From Megamerina dolium (lineage: Eukaryota; Arthropoda; Insecta; Diptera; Megamerinidae): DNA of 64,000 nt. Shown one piece after another: positions 36,545 to 47,565 of this stretch. The stretch is from NCBI GenBank assembly GCA_963854835.1, contig OY978525.1:27117253-27181252 (forward strand), read 5' to 3'. Below the pieces are notes generated by a model. The model did no database searches and was not told the DNA's origin. It saw only the letters and a list, made by a program, of their open reading frames with translations. A program made the translations under genes and the position numbers. The first letter of the stretch is position 1. Each line of letters starts with the position of its first letter.

Positions 36545-36690
36545 ACTTCTTGGGACACTTGGAAGTACTTTATTTTTGGCGACTCTTTCGAACATCTGGG
36601 CACGTATCGCGGAAATAATATGACCAACATTGGCTTCCAAAATAATCCAATATTTGTATGTGTTAAGAATTTCATCCATCCTTAAAGAAA
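36545..36690 (-). pseudogene. Possible transposase C-terminus relic (minus strand)
   Basis: Translation of the minus strand reads ILEANVGHIISAIRAQMFER, which resembles LEANIEEIIRKIPADMLERV in the 51-kb relic and the AEIPPNMCQKMVENYLKR part of the intact transposase at 4748-5833. The match is short and no ends are visible. Confidence 0.35.
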
Positions 36691-37589
36691 ATAATGCAGA
36701 AATATCATAATAAATTATACAATTTGGGTGGCTAATTATTTTGTTTCAGTGTCGGGCCTTGGGTTCACCATTTCCCTACTCTATCGACCTTATAAGAGTT
36801 CAGGAGTTGTGAAGTCGTTACCTTTTTGTTTTTTCTTCTCTGAATAATATTTTTCCAAAAATGTCTACTTCAAAATCAATTAAAATCATAACCACTTAAA
36901 CTTTAAATGACATTTATTGCTTTTCGTTTTTTTTCTATTCTTCTAAGTATTCATGCAAACGAATGAAAAGAAAAAAGTGAACATAAGCACATCTACTGAC
37001 ATACCCATAAACTTATATCAAATAAAATGATTAATGATCAAATTGCACAATAGCGAATGCAACATTTCACATTCGCATTCAACATGAACACATTGGCGTT
37101 GGTGTGGAATGTTTATGACATAAATGCGCATAATATTACCATTTGTGTTAGTTTTGTTTTAGTGAATGATTTTATTTGATTATTTTTTTCGGAGGTGGCA
37201 AAAGCTCTTTAGCATTATTTATCACCAGTTTTCTAACGAGGTAATATTGTACAATTTGTGGCAAAAAGGTTGTGATATTAAGCTAATATTTTATTTCAAA
37301 GTGTTTTGAAAATCTAATTTTATAAACGATGTCAAGACATTAAATCGATGAATCTAATGGGCTTAAAGTAAACTTTGGTTCCTAGATCATCAGAGTTGTT
37401 TGAAAGATTGACATTTTTGGGGTCAACTATGCTAGCCATTGGGCTACGTGGTCTCTTGGAGTCGTCGACGTAATTATCATATTAGATATGATTGGTTTTG
37501 AGTTTGTCGATTATGCGACCGATTTTGAATTTTTAGAGATTGTGAACATTGGAAATACAATAAGTGATCATATGAAATATGCTTTTCAA
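36691..37589. other. AT-rich spacer
   Basis: No gene or element recognised. Confidence 0.5.
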
Positions 37590-38040
37590 ATTACAGATGA
37601 CTAGTGTGTATACAAACCAGATATTGGTAAAGTCCTCTTCATGACACAGTCATTAAGCTATCCAGCGAAGTCAAATATCTGGGTGTCTTCCTGGGTGTAA
37701 AATACTAAACTAGCACTAACACCATGGTATTTGGGCGGGGGTGTTTGAACCTAGATTCAAATACTCAGAGTTCAAGCAAAAATTCTCGCCATCGAGAGAA
37801 ATGCTCAATTTAATCTGAACAGAAATTACAAAAGACAGGAACTAGCTATACTATCAGATTGCAAAACTGTCTTTTGAGCGCTCAGTTCAAAAGACAGTCC
37901 CACTAGTGTGGGACTATCTACAGCAATTAAATTAGATAGGTAAGAACAACAAAATCGGTCTATGCTAGCTACCTGGACACTTAGGAATTCAGGGTAATGA
38001 AGTAATTGACGAACTCATTAGAAAAGTAGCCACTACGACA
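37590..38040 (+). pseudogene. RNase H-bearing LINE relic
   Basis: Frame-broken text includes LSSEVKYLGVFLGV near 37655-37700 (post-RT region of I-like LINEs) and, near 37965-38035, PGHLGIQGNEVIDELIRKVA, the C-terminal RNase H signature (PGH-x-G-x2-GNE). Everything between is decayed. It is the same class as the relics at 15, 24 and 62 kb, but too short for subfamily assignment. Confidence 0.7.
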
Positions 38041-39830
38041 TTGATACATTTTCAAGTTGGTGCAAAAGATATTTTCTATAAGTAAATTTTAAGTATTCTC
38101 CGTTCAAAACCGTAATACAAATCTTTAGTACTTGAGTTGACGGCGATGGCGCCATTAGTGTTAATCCTTTATTTGCAAAGTTTCTTGCGCCTTGTTCGAC
38201 CACTTCATATTTCATTGAATCTAGCATTTATATTTGGATAACAAATGAAACAAAACAAAACAAAAGTTAAATGACTTGAAAGTAGTTTTGATTCTGGTCT
38301 GGTTAAGATAAAAGCCCAGACGTCTTTTACTTTTATGAAAATATTCGAAAATATGATAGAAAGCACAATGTAATTTGATTTTAATTCAAAAAACATTCAA
38401 AAAATTTAATAGAACAAGTGCACCATCTCATCGTGAAGACTGTCCTAAGCGACGCGACGAATCACGGTCACCACAGTCGTGCTTTCATATTGAACAGGGA
38501 GATCATTAAAATTTGTTATGCAATGCATATAATAATAATTTTGATTTTATTCACTATATGTAAATTGTAATAAAGATAAAATGCGAAAAAATAACAAATA
38601 TTTGCATATTCAACAAATTAAGCGTGCTTATATGATCATCTTCTTTTTTTTTCCCATTTACAATTTTTCATTACGCATCTCGAATTGGTAGTGTAGCAAC
38701 ATTGTTGCATACACTTAGGCGTACGAGTATACTCATAAAGACTTATATTTATTTTTTATAACTGCATATATTTTTTAATGTTCTATTCGTTTTGTATACA
38801 CAACATTGAGAAGCTCTTAAAATACACGCGCTTTCGTATGTACATACATTTAGTACATGTTAAAAATTTTTATATTTTTCAATAGTCCATTTAGTAATCG
38901 CCAGAAGCATCCTTACTGTTGGATTGAATATATGTACGATATATGTGTATAGGTGTACCTATAGAATAAACATATGTGGTTGTGTGTATATGTAAATTTA
39001 TATGAACATGTGGTCTGTATAAATGTATGTGCATAGTGCAGCAATTGCTAGCAGCAAGTACACACACCTGATACTTTAAATTGTATACAAGCCTTGTGTA
39101 TGTGCGTATACATGTTTGTATACATGCGCGACTAAATGCTGTTAAGAGCCGCAACCATCAGAATAAACCGCTTGTACATATGTTGGTAGAAAATAAATGC
39201 TATAAAATAATAAAAATAAAAATAAAATATATAAAAGATGCTGCTGTACAAGTACTATACTATATCTATACAATGAAAAGAACCACTTTTAATGGACATA
39301 GTACATATGTATATATACAATGGAATAGCAGCAACAGCATCACCCAAAGTCGCTTCAAGCTAAAGCGCTAATTTTTAAAACATACATATGTACATACGAG
39401 TATATTTGTATATCATATATATGTATATAGGAGTATATGAACAGGATAAAATGATCGACCATAGCACAGCATACATAAGTTGACCATATGAAGAACGAAG
39501 TGAAGGCACGACAAGGAAACATTTTAAAACAAAGTTTGTCATTTTCATTTGATAAGAGAATGAGTGAGAGAGAGATAGAGAGACAGAGCATTGGATAAAT
39601 AAGTGAGATAATGTAAGGATGTTATCAAATAGATTGTGTATTTAAAAATTCGTATATTTTTCTCTTCTTTTTGTCCGAAATATCAAAAATTAAACCATCA
39701 AGTCATAAAATCATTATGAAAGATGTTGTTAGGAAGTTACATAAAATAAGTTTACTTTAGTACGATATATTTTGCAAAATACTTTCAGAAATCAGTGAGT
39801 TACTTAGTTTAAGTATATTGTTATTGAGTG
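38041..39830. other. AT-rich spacer
   Basis: No supportable feature. Short TACATA/TATGTA repeats are frequent around 38880-39440, giving spurious frames. Confidence 0.5.
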
Positions 39831-39832
39831 TA

Positions 39833-39943
39833 CAACTTAATTCGGTCCGTTTTCAAAAGATGGCTCTGGTTGTGGTATGTGGTTGACATTAATAGTTGAT
39901 TTTTGCTCTGTTGGAAAGTCAAAAAACGGAACGAATTAAGTTG
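39833..39943. mobile_element. 111-bp MITE with TA duplication
   Basis: Ends are CAACTTAATTCGGTCCGTTTT and the inverted CAACTTAATTCGTTCCGTTTT (21 bp, one mismatch), flanked by TA on both sides (39831-39832, 39944-39945). No coding capacity. Form and target site fit a Tc1/mariner-mobilised miniature element. Confidence 0.85.
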
Positions 39944-40130
39944 TAGACCCAATATATAAATAATATTATGTGAATTTTGAATTATCTATGCTTAATGACG
40001 ATCTCTTTTCAAAGATGTTTATCATTTGCAACATTCAATATTGTATTTTTCTAAGCTAGAAATCCATAAAAGCCATCATTTTTGCGTGGTGCTGTTGGTA
40101 ACTCATTCTCTGCGGAAACTTCTTCTTCGA

Positions 40131-40172
40131 GGGTGCCGTAGCTCAGTGGTTAATGCGTTCTCCTTCTGAACC
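40131..40172 (+). repeat. SINE head fragment (tRNA-like 5' part)
   Basis: GGGTGCCGTAGCTCAGTGGT and the following ~20 bases match the 5' head of the SINEs at 53217 and 56980, including the A box. The match stops before the B box, so it is neither a tRNA gene nor a full SINE. Confidence 0.75.
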
Positions 40173-40189
40173 TACACTTCTTCACTATC

Positions 40190-40430
40190 TTGTTCATCTT
40201 CGTTTTTTATCTTCTTCCTCTTCTTTTTTTTGCCCTTCTCACCTCGTCAAACGTATTTTTCTTCTTCTTATTCTTAATATTTTTCTTCCTCTTATTTTCT
40301 TCTTCTGCCACGTCTCATTCTGATTATTTCTTCTTCTTCTTCTTCTTCTTCTTCGTATTCTACCACTTTTGCCTCGTATTTCTGATCTACTTCGCATTCT
40401 TGATATTTTTCTAAGTCTTCTTCCTTTTCT
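40190..40430. repeat. (TTC)n-rich polypyrimidine tract
   Basis: About 240 bp of imperfect CTT/TTC repeats with a run of seven or more perfect units near 40329-40352. Overlapping Phe-rich and Arg-rich frames are artefacts. Confidence 0.9.
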
Positions 40431-40434
40431 TATA

Positions 40435-40912
40435 GCCCTGACAGACGACAGCGTTATCCGGATTAACGATTTAATTCGAATTAACTCGGGCATTAATTGC
40501 AGCTAATCCGCATTAACTATACGAGTTAATTCTCAAAATTAAAGAGGATTAGTGCAATTTTCGATGGCAACACTGATGAAAAATTTCTATTGTAAAAAAA
40601 ACTTTCAACAATTGTTAACAGTTTTCGACATGAAAAGCATTGGTGATCAAACAAATCCAGCTGTCAATTACGAACTGTGAATGTCAATTTACAAGTTTCT
40701 GATAGTTTTCAGTTCACGTACTTCTTGTAGATTTGCTCATATCGAGTGACAGATGACAGAAATTGTGACAGTGATAGTAATGTAAGTGAACAAACCTAAT
40801 AAAACAGCAATCAGCTGTTTAGTTAATCCGCAATACTGCCGTCTGTCAGGTTAGTATTTTATTCGGATTAAGTGCGCCTTTAATCCGGATTACAGTACTT
40901 CCCTACTCCCTT
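40435..40912 (-). mobile_element. MITE, copy 1 (degraded right end)
   Basis: Starts GCCCTGACAGACGACAGCG after TA. Its sequence is the reverse complement of copy 2 (41791-42242), including ATCCGGATTAA blocks, CAATTTTCGATGGCAACACT, a CAATTGTT-related segment and ATCAGCTGTTTAGTTAATCC. The last ~20 bases have diverged, so one terminus is decayed. No ORF. Confidence 0.85.
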
Positions 40913-40934
40913 CTTCTGCAGTTAGGACTTTCTC

Positions 40935-41085
40935 TTCTTCGATGTCCTCCAGCGGGTTCCGAAAATAACTGTTTTTGCTAGAGCGTATTCTGCCTCTGGA
41001 CTCTGGACTTTTACTACAGATTTGATGGTATACAGCTCGTACAATTTATGATTGTATCTTATTATGTACTTGCCACTTATGAAAA
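40935..41085 (-). pseudogene. Small LINE ORF2 C-terminal scrap
   Basis: CCAGCGGGTTCCGAA-AATAAC and TATACAGCTCGTACA-TT-ATG-TTGTA segments match parts of 19785-19930 with internal deletions. The same RTE/R4-like family on the minus strand, reduced to about 150 bp. Confidence 0.7.
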
Positions 41086-41089
41086 TTAA

Positions 41090-41191
41090 ACAACGAGCTG
41101 ATTAAAGCTGGCATTTAAACCAGGATGTGTATTTATTCGACCATCTTACCAGTGCCAAGAAAAGCAGCCGATGCACTTTGCACCTCGTTGT
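41090..41191. mobile_element. 102-bp inverted-repeat element flanked by TTAA
   Basis: ACAACGAGCTG at the left and the inverted ACAACGAGGTG at the right (11 bp, one mismatch), each bordered by TTAA (41086-41089 and 41192-41195). TTAA duplication is the hallmark of piggyBac-type insertion, but the termini do not start with CCC, so assignment is open. No coding capacity. Confidence 0.6.
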
Positions 41192-41206
41192 TTAACTTAC
41201 GACAAG

Positions 41207-41788
41207 AGTCGTGGCTTAATGAAAAATATTGAGTGGATCTAGGTACCTTTTATAAAATTCTCTTGCAGCCCATGATAATAGCAAAACGGTATTCTTTTTA
41301 TCATAATTTTGTCATTTGATGACTGATTGATGAATATTGTATATCGTTAATAACTACTTGGAATTGTTTATTCAATTAATAAAAGAATTCAATGGAAAAT
41401 GTTTAAGAAATTATTGAGAAATTCAATTCTATGGTTTAAAAAAATGCAAGTTACAGGGATACAGCTCTGAGTTACTGAGGTCCACTAGACGAATCTGACC
41501 TCATCCAAGAAGATGACAAATAGATATGAGAAAAAGATCACCGGTATAATTTTTGGAGTCAAAATATGGGACTTGCAAGCGTACCAAATTCAGTAAAATT
41601 CAGGTCCAATTAAGATATTTTGCATGGGCTTTAATCTTGCGCTGCATGCCAAATAGAACATTATACATACGTCAGGGGTCTCCTTTCTTTATACAATACA
41701 TACATTTATGACAGAGGTCACGATGGTTATGGCATATTTTCGGCCGTCCATATTTTGCTTATGAGCAGATAAGCAATTCATCTTGTTA
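41207..41788. other. AT-rich spacer between the two MITE copies
   Basis: No gene or element recognised. Confidence 0.5.
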
Positions 41789-41790
41789 TA

Positions 41791-42242
41791 GCCTAGACAG
41801 ACGGCAGCTTTAATCCGGATTAACGTCGCACTTAATCCGAATAACATTTTAACCTGACAGACGGCAATATTGCGGATTAAGTAAAGAGCTGATTGCTGTT
41901 TTCTGTCGTCTGTCACTCTATATGAGAAAATATACAAGAAGTACGCGAACTGAAAACTATCAGAAACTTGTAAATTAACATTCAGAGTACGCAATAGACA
42001 GCTGACAATTGTTGAACGTTTTTTTATTAGCGAACACACCTATTATTTTGTATGTTGCATTGAGAAAAAATGCACAATAGAAAACAGCTGCTAAATTTCA
42101 GCAGTGTTGCCATCGAAAATTGCCCTAATACTCTTTAATTTTGAGAATTAATTTTAGAGCTAATGCGGATTAGCTGCAGTTAATGCTCGAGTTAATCCGA
42201 ATTAACTCGTTAATCCTGATTAACTCTGCCGTCTGTCTAGGC
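41791..42242 (+). mobile_element. MITE, copy 2 (complete)
   Basis: A 452-bp unit with perfect 17-bp terminal inverted repeats GCCTAGACAGACGGCAG, flanked by TA (41789-41790 and 42243-42244). Just inside the left end the terminal motif recurs as CCTGACAGACGGCA near 41862, and palindromic TTAATCCGGATTAA-type blocks occur at both ends. No coding capacity; transposase source unknown. Confidence 0.9.
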
Positions 42243-42244
42243 TA

Positions 42245-42973
42245 ATAAACATTTCGGCAAACAGGATATCAAAATCTGCATATTTGTTGTTTTTCATTAT
42301 GATTATTTGTGCTTTGACCAAGGCAAGTTCACAAGGTGGACCTTCAATACACATATGTAGTCTGTGAGAGGGATCGTACACACAGAATGCATTTGTTCAA
42401 TAATTCTAAGAATTGAAATTGCAAATAATACGAATTCGTAGGAATCCTCAAAGCGATCTAATTTATTTTTGTAATCAATTTTTAAATTTAATTCAAAATA
42501 CACTAAAATGGAATTTTGCATTCAATCTTAAAATTTAATTATTTAAATCGGTTTCTGATCGATGACCTTCATTATGCTTTAATTGAAAACTGAATGAAAT
42601 GAAAATGCGAATATTTTTCGAAAAGCTTAGTGTTTCAGTCACACTTACGCATCTATGTATATTGGTTTATGGTTTATGGTATAGCATAATTAATTTATTA
42701 AAATATTTCGAAGTGATGATAAAGACGTAGCAAAATGAGCAAAGTTTCAAGTTGGTTTTTTTTTTCTTTGTTGGTTTTTACTTCTGAACACAATTAAGCC
42801 TTTTGGTAATATACCTAAAAGTATATTCCATCATAATATTCTTCTTCTTCGATTTCTTCTTGTGATCCATATCACTTTCTACTACAACAAAACATTGCTA
42901 TTAGCATAGTACGCTTATGTACGCGTATATGTATGTGTATGAATAAATCTAATCTTAATTTATATGCGATTTT
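42245..42973. other. AT-rich spacer
   Basis: No gene recognised. A short T/C-rich stretch lies near 42839-42865. Confidence 0.5.
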
Positions 42974-43034
42974 TATACCCTGCATAATGCAATATGCATG
43001 GTATATTCATTTCGGTCAGATGTTTGTGTCCACT

Positions 43035-43260
43035 TGAAGGAATCTCCGGAGATATAGACATAGATATATATTCGTGATCAGCGTCGATTAAATTTTCGAT
43101 TTAACGATGTCCGTCCGTCAGTCCGTCCGTCCGTCCGTCCGTCCGTCCGTCCGTGAAGGAATCTCCGGAGATATAGACATAGATATATATTCGTGATCAG
43201 CGTCGATTAAATTTTCGATTTAACGATGTCCGTCCGTCCGTCCGTCCGTCCGTCCGTCTG
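43035..43260 (+). repeat. 119-bp leader duplication and (GTCC)n tracts in copy A
   Basis: The block TGAAGGAATCTCCGGAGATA through ACGATGTCCGTCC occurs at 43035 and again at 43154, separated by a (GTCC)n run and followed by another. Copies B-D have the block once. Confidence 0.95.
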
Positions 43261-43539
43261 TCTGTCACCTGGCTGGTTCGCACGATAACTTGAGTAAATA
43301 TTGAGCTATTTCGATGAAATTTGGCACAAGTAACCTATGATCCAAGGGTACGGAGGGGATTGATATTGGGCATGATCGGTCAATAACCACGCCCACACCA
43401 AGCATTCAAAGCGACTAACCTCGAAATTTTCAAAATCTTTAACTTGCTATAACTCACATAATATACCACCTGGGACAACAATATTTGGCACATAGACTTA
43501 TATTATACTACTATATAACCTCGCCAAAAGTGGTTGAAC

Positions 43540-45220
43540 CACGCCTACTTTTTAGCGTAGCTCTCATACAAAGTGTATGTACTTCTTTTAAATTGAAACA
43601 GCTGTAACTTCTACAATCTTCTGTCCAGAATAACCATAATTGACACTGAGATTAACATGGTAGTCAGAAATAATATGGCAGAAAATCAGTGTGACACGCC
43701 TACTGCTTTTTGGGTCTCCCATACAAAGTTGCTGAAATTAAAAAAAATGTTACCGGTTATAACTTGCAAACTATTCAGCGTAGAATAACGAGATTTAAGG
43801 TGTCGATTAGTATTGTACGAGCAACTAGGCTCACAGAAAATGGGCGCACCACGCCCACTGTTTATCGTAGCCCCCATACAAATTTTAAATTGAAACAGCT
43901 GTAACTTCGGCAATCTCCTGCCTAAAATAACCATAATTGACACTTAGATTAATATCGTAGTCGGCAAATATCTGGCAGAAAATCAGTGTGCCACGCCCAC
44001 TCCTTCATGAGTCTCCCATACAAAGTCAAAGGAATTAAACTGAAACTTTTAAGCTTCATAACTTACAAACCATTTAGCGCAGGACAACGAGATTTAAGGT
44101 ATGGATTAGCATTGTACGAACAACTAGGCTCACATAAAATGGGCTCACCACGCCCACTGTTTATCGTAGCCCCCATACAAGTTTTAAATTGAAACAGCTG
44201 TAACTTCGGCAATCTTCTGTCCAGAATAACCATAATTGACACTGAGATTAACATGGTAGTCAGAAATAATATGGCAGAAAATCAGTGTGACACGCCTACT
44301 GCTTTTTGGGTCTCCCATACAAAGTTGCTGAAATTAAAAAAAATGTTACCGGTTATAACTTGCAAACAATTTAGCGTAGAATAACGAGATTTAAGGTGTC
44401 GATTAGTATTGTACGAGCAACTAGGCTCACAGAAAATGGGCGCACCACGCCCACTGTTTATCGTAGCCCCCATACAAATTTTAAATTGAAACAGCTGTAA
44501 CTTCGGCAATCTCCTGCCTAAAATAACCATAATTGACACTTAGATTAATATCGTAGTCGGCAAATATCTGGCAGAAAATCAGTGTGCCACGCCCACTCCT
44601 TCATGGGTCTCCCATACAAAGTCGAGGGAATTAAACTAAAACTTTTAAGCTCCATAACTTACAAACCATTTATCGTAGGACAACGAGATTTAAGGTATAG
44701 ATAAGTATTGTACGAGCAACTAGGCTCATGGAAAATGGGAGCGCCATGCCCACTGTTCATTGCAGCCCCCATGCAAAATGACTGAAATTCTTTTAAATTT
44801 AAACAGCTGTAACTTCGACAATCTCCTGCCTAAAATAACCATAATTGACACTTAGATTAATATCGTAGTCGAAAATAATCTGGCAGAAAATCAGTGTGCC
44901 ACGCCCACTCCTTCATAGGTCTCCCATACAAAGTCGAGGGAATTAAACTAAAACTTTTAAGCTCCATAACTTACAAACCATTTAGCGTAGGACAACCAAA
45001 TTTAAGGTGTGGATTGATATTGAAAAATTAATTAGATATACAAGAAAGAGATACGTCACGCCCACTTTTTATATAGCTTCCGTACAAAGTCTCGGATTTA
45101 TCTTAAACATTAAAACACCCATAACTTACTAAATAATACGCCTAGGTCAACCCATTGCAACCTAGGTAGTTTAGTATTATAAGCAGAAATTGATCCTCCA
45201 AAATTGGTGAGGTACGCCTG
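43540..45220 (+). repeat. Central ~150-bp tandem array of copy A
   Basis: CACGCC(C/T)AC boxes lie near 43542, 43689, 43850, 43993, 44150, 44291, 44447, 44588, 44742, 44901, 45058 and 45211. Spacing alternates about 141-147 and 154-161, indicating ~300-bp dimers. Blocks starting 43689 and 44291 are near-identical over ~600 bp. Alternate monomers contain AACAGCTGTAACTTC. Confidence 0.9.
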
Positions 45221-45349
45221 CTTCTTAATGTAGGTCCTATACAAAGTAGTGGAAGAAAAGGATGGATAAACGAGCAAACTTTTTATATATAACTCTACAT
45301 ATGCAGGGTATAATTTGGTCGGCCCCAGCCGACTGTAAGGAGATTTTTT

Positions 45350-46239
45350 ATTGTATGTTTTTCTATTATCCATTATTATACCATTCCATTATTATATTTT
45401 GTTAACGGTTTTCTTCTGTTGCTCTTATTGTTGTGGTTATTGTAACTTTTATGATCTCGTTATCATCCCGTTACATTTTAAAATATTAATTATACCGCCA
45501 TCAGCAATTAAGTAGGTACTACGTAGGTGCTTTCATTGTAAGTATGTAAATGATGATACCTCATACTTGTGTAATTTTAGCCATTTCTATGTACTAACTA
45601 GTTATATCTAGAACCATCTAATATTAGTAACTCATAATTTGTTATATACGAGTATTTATACTTTTTTTTTCTCCTGTGTAACTTAAGTTCTCCCATTAGA
45701 TTGTCTTGTCCTTTTTGCATGAATATCAAAAATGTCCCTAGTCTATTTTTTATTGCTCATAATGACCAAACAGAGTGGATATATGCATATAAAAATCTAC
45801 TTATTAATCATTTACTTAATTGTTATTTTTGGTTTTCGTAGTTATCTCTCTTATTTCCCATTCCCCATAGTCTTTTTGTCTTTTGTATGTGGAAGGATGT
45901 AATTTCCAATTAACCATTCGCTGCGTACACATAAGCAGACATACGAGTATGTATATGTATGTTAACGTAGATTTATGTACACTACAAATTGCAGACATTA
46001 TCAAACCGGTATAGTTCCTGCTTCACACATACATACTTATGCCTACGTGCATAACCTGTCATATGTGCTACATTTACATATTTGCATTAAGAATGTGTGA
46101 CTTTGGAACCTGCATCATAATATTATGTGTCTAAAAGGTAATTAAAGTTTTTTAAAAACTGTAGAAAATGTAAGACTTAAGTTAATAAATATTATGTCAA
46201 TTTTAGGAGTAAATAATTTCCGTTCTTCTTCTTCTTCTT
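45350..46239. other. AT-rich spacer
   Basis: No gene recognised. A (TTC)n run at 46222-46245 leads into the next LINE fragment. Confidence 0.5.
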
Positions 46240-46800
46240 CTTCTTATGTGGCCATAACAACCGAATATCGATTTGGGCCGAATATAACATGCTTCGCCAG
46301 CCATCTAGAAATTCCAAGCGCCGTCAAGTTCTCCAGTACTTGGTCTTTCCACCGGAGGTTAGGTCTTCCTGTTATGAGTCGTCCTCCAACGGATTCCGAA
46401 TATAACACCTTCTTAGTACCTTATTCGGTACTCGCCACCAACGCAAATAGGTCCAAAGATCTTGCGTGGGACTTTTCTCTCGAAAACTCCAAGCAGTCGC
46501 TCATGCGAGGTGGAAATTGTCACCTCGCCTTCAGCGCCATATGTTAGGACAGGCATGATGAGAGACTTGTAGAGCGTAGTTTTCGTTCTTCGAGAAAGGG
46601 CTTGACTTCTCAATTGCTAACTTCGCAATATTTCCAGGCTGACGTCATACTGCTGTTAATGCTGGTTCCAAGTTAGACAAAGTTCCTTACTACTTCAAAA
46701 GCGTAGTTATCAATAGTGACGTGCTGTTCAAGATGCCGGGACTCTTTGTTTGTTGACACTAGATACTTCGTCATGCCCTCGTTCACCGCAAGACCCATCT
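46240..46800 (-). pseudogene. LINE ORF2 C-terminal region, second copy with internal deletion
   Basis: Minus strand. It matches the 19630-20040 copy but lacks roughly 120-130 bp between the TAACACCTTCTTAG and ACCTTATTCGGTACTCGCC segments. It extends further upstream in the ORF, to text such as SRRTKTTLYKSLIMPVLTYG (near 46540-46600) and, at 46740-46800, LAVNEGMTKYLVSTNKES. Several stops are present. This links the C-terminal fragments to an RT of the type at 33 kb, in which the VNEGKTKYL-like block follows YADD. Confidence 0.85.
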
Positions 46801-47565
46801 ATATGTATATATTTCAATAAATATCTGATGCTTTTACCATAAACTATACATATTTAAAGAATATAGAGTATTTACTAGTAATTGCAAATAAATTAAAATT
46901 AAATTGAGCAATTTGCAATTTCACATAATAATTCTTCACACTACCCAGCAACATTATCAAGTAGAATCAAGTAGAAGAAGGTTACCCTATTAAGTAAAAT
47001 TTCATATTGATATCAATGATCAAATAGAGCAGCTATTGTTATTCAAAAAATGTAACGCAATAGAAAATTGTAAAGATTTCATTGACCTCGAGACATGTAA
47101 AAGAAATTAGGACATTTCGTTTTATGTCAAGGACTTCTATTGAATGAAAACATTCTTATGCAATTAAAACAATTCTTTGTGCTTTGTTTCTCTGTATTCG
47201 TCTTTGTTTATATTTGTCCTTGGCCAGTAGAAATATGAAATCAAAGTAACTATAGTTACTTACAGAAATTAGTGGCAAAGAACATGAATATGGATAGTCT
47301 GGTGATCAGAAAAAATATAAAATAAATCACATTTACAAAACTTAAATTGAAATGAACACAAAAGCATAATTATGTAGATAACCATAGAATGTGCTTTATT
47401 GAAAATAATTTTTAAAAAGAATCGATAGATATCTTAATTATTAAAATATATTAGGGCAACAAGCATAGCGTTCCCCTACTCTCAACTGCTGACGGATCCT
47501 TCGACATCAGGTTATCTTCTAAATAAAAGAGCATCTTTAAAGTAGAACTAAATTCACATTTGGCC
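46801..47565. other. AT-rich spacer
   Basis: No gene or element recognised. Confidence 0.5.

Larger units (their letters stand above)
42974..45349 (+). mobile_element. DINE-1/Helentron-like element, copy A
   Basis: The 5' end TATACCCTGCAT..ATGCATGGTATA forms an imperfect stem. Then follow a conserved leader (GGAATCTCCGGAGATATAGA, CGTGATCAGCGTCGAT), a (GTCC)n tract near 43107-43260, a CGAAATTTGGCAC-like segment, and about twelve ~150-bp monomers marked by CACGCCCAC and CCCATACAAA. The 3' end has ACATATGCAGGGTATA (inverted partner of the 5' TATACCCTGCAT), a hairpin GTCGGC-CCCA-GCCGAC at 45318-45333 and TGTAAGGAGATTTT. No protein is encoded; the recurrent ~85-codon frames are repeat shadows. 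The plan matches non-autonomous Helentron-associated elements (known family architecture). Confidence 0.8.

Noticed and set aside
40190..40493. Phe-rich plus-strand and Arg-rich minus-strand frames
   Set aside because: Produced by the (TTC)n polypyrimidine tract; no motif or start context.
43107..43260. Regularly spaced short repeats suggestive of a CRISPR-like array
   Set aside because: Pure tetranucleotide GTCC slippage within a eukaryotic mobile element; no spacers.
43686..44539. Two nearly identical 85-codon minus-strand frames, with similar ones at 54238, 54567, 58394 and 59968
   Set aside because: They are shadows of the ~150-bp central repeats of elements A-D; stops and starts recur because the DNA recurs.
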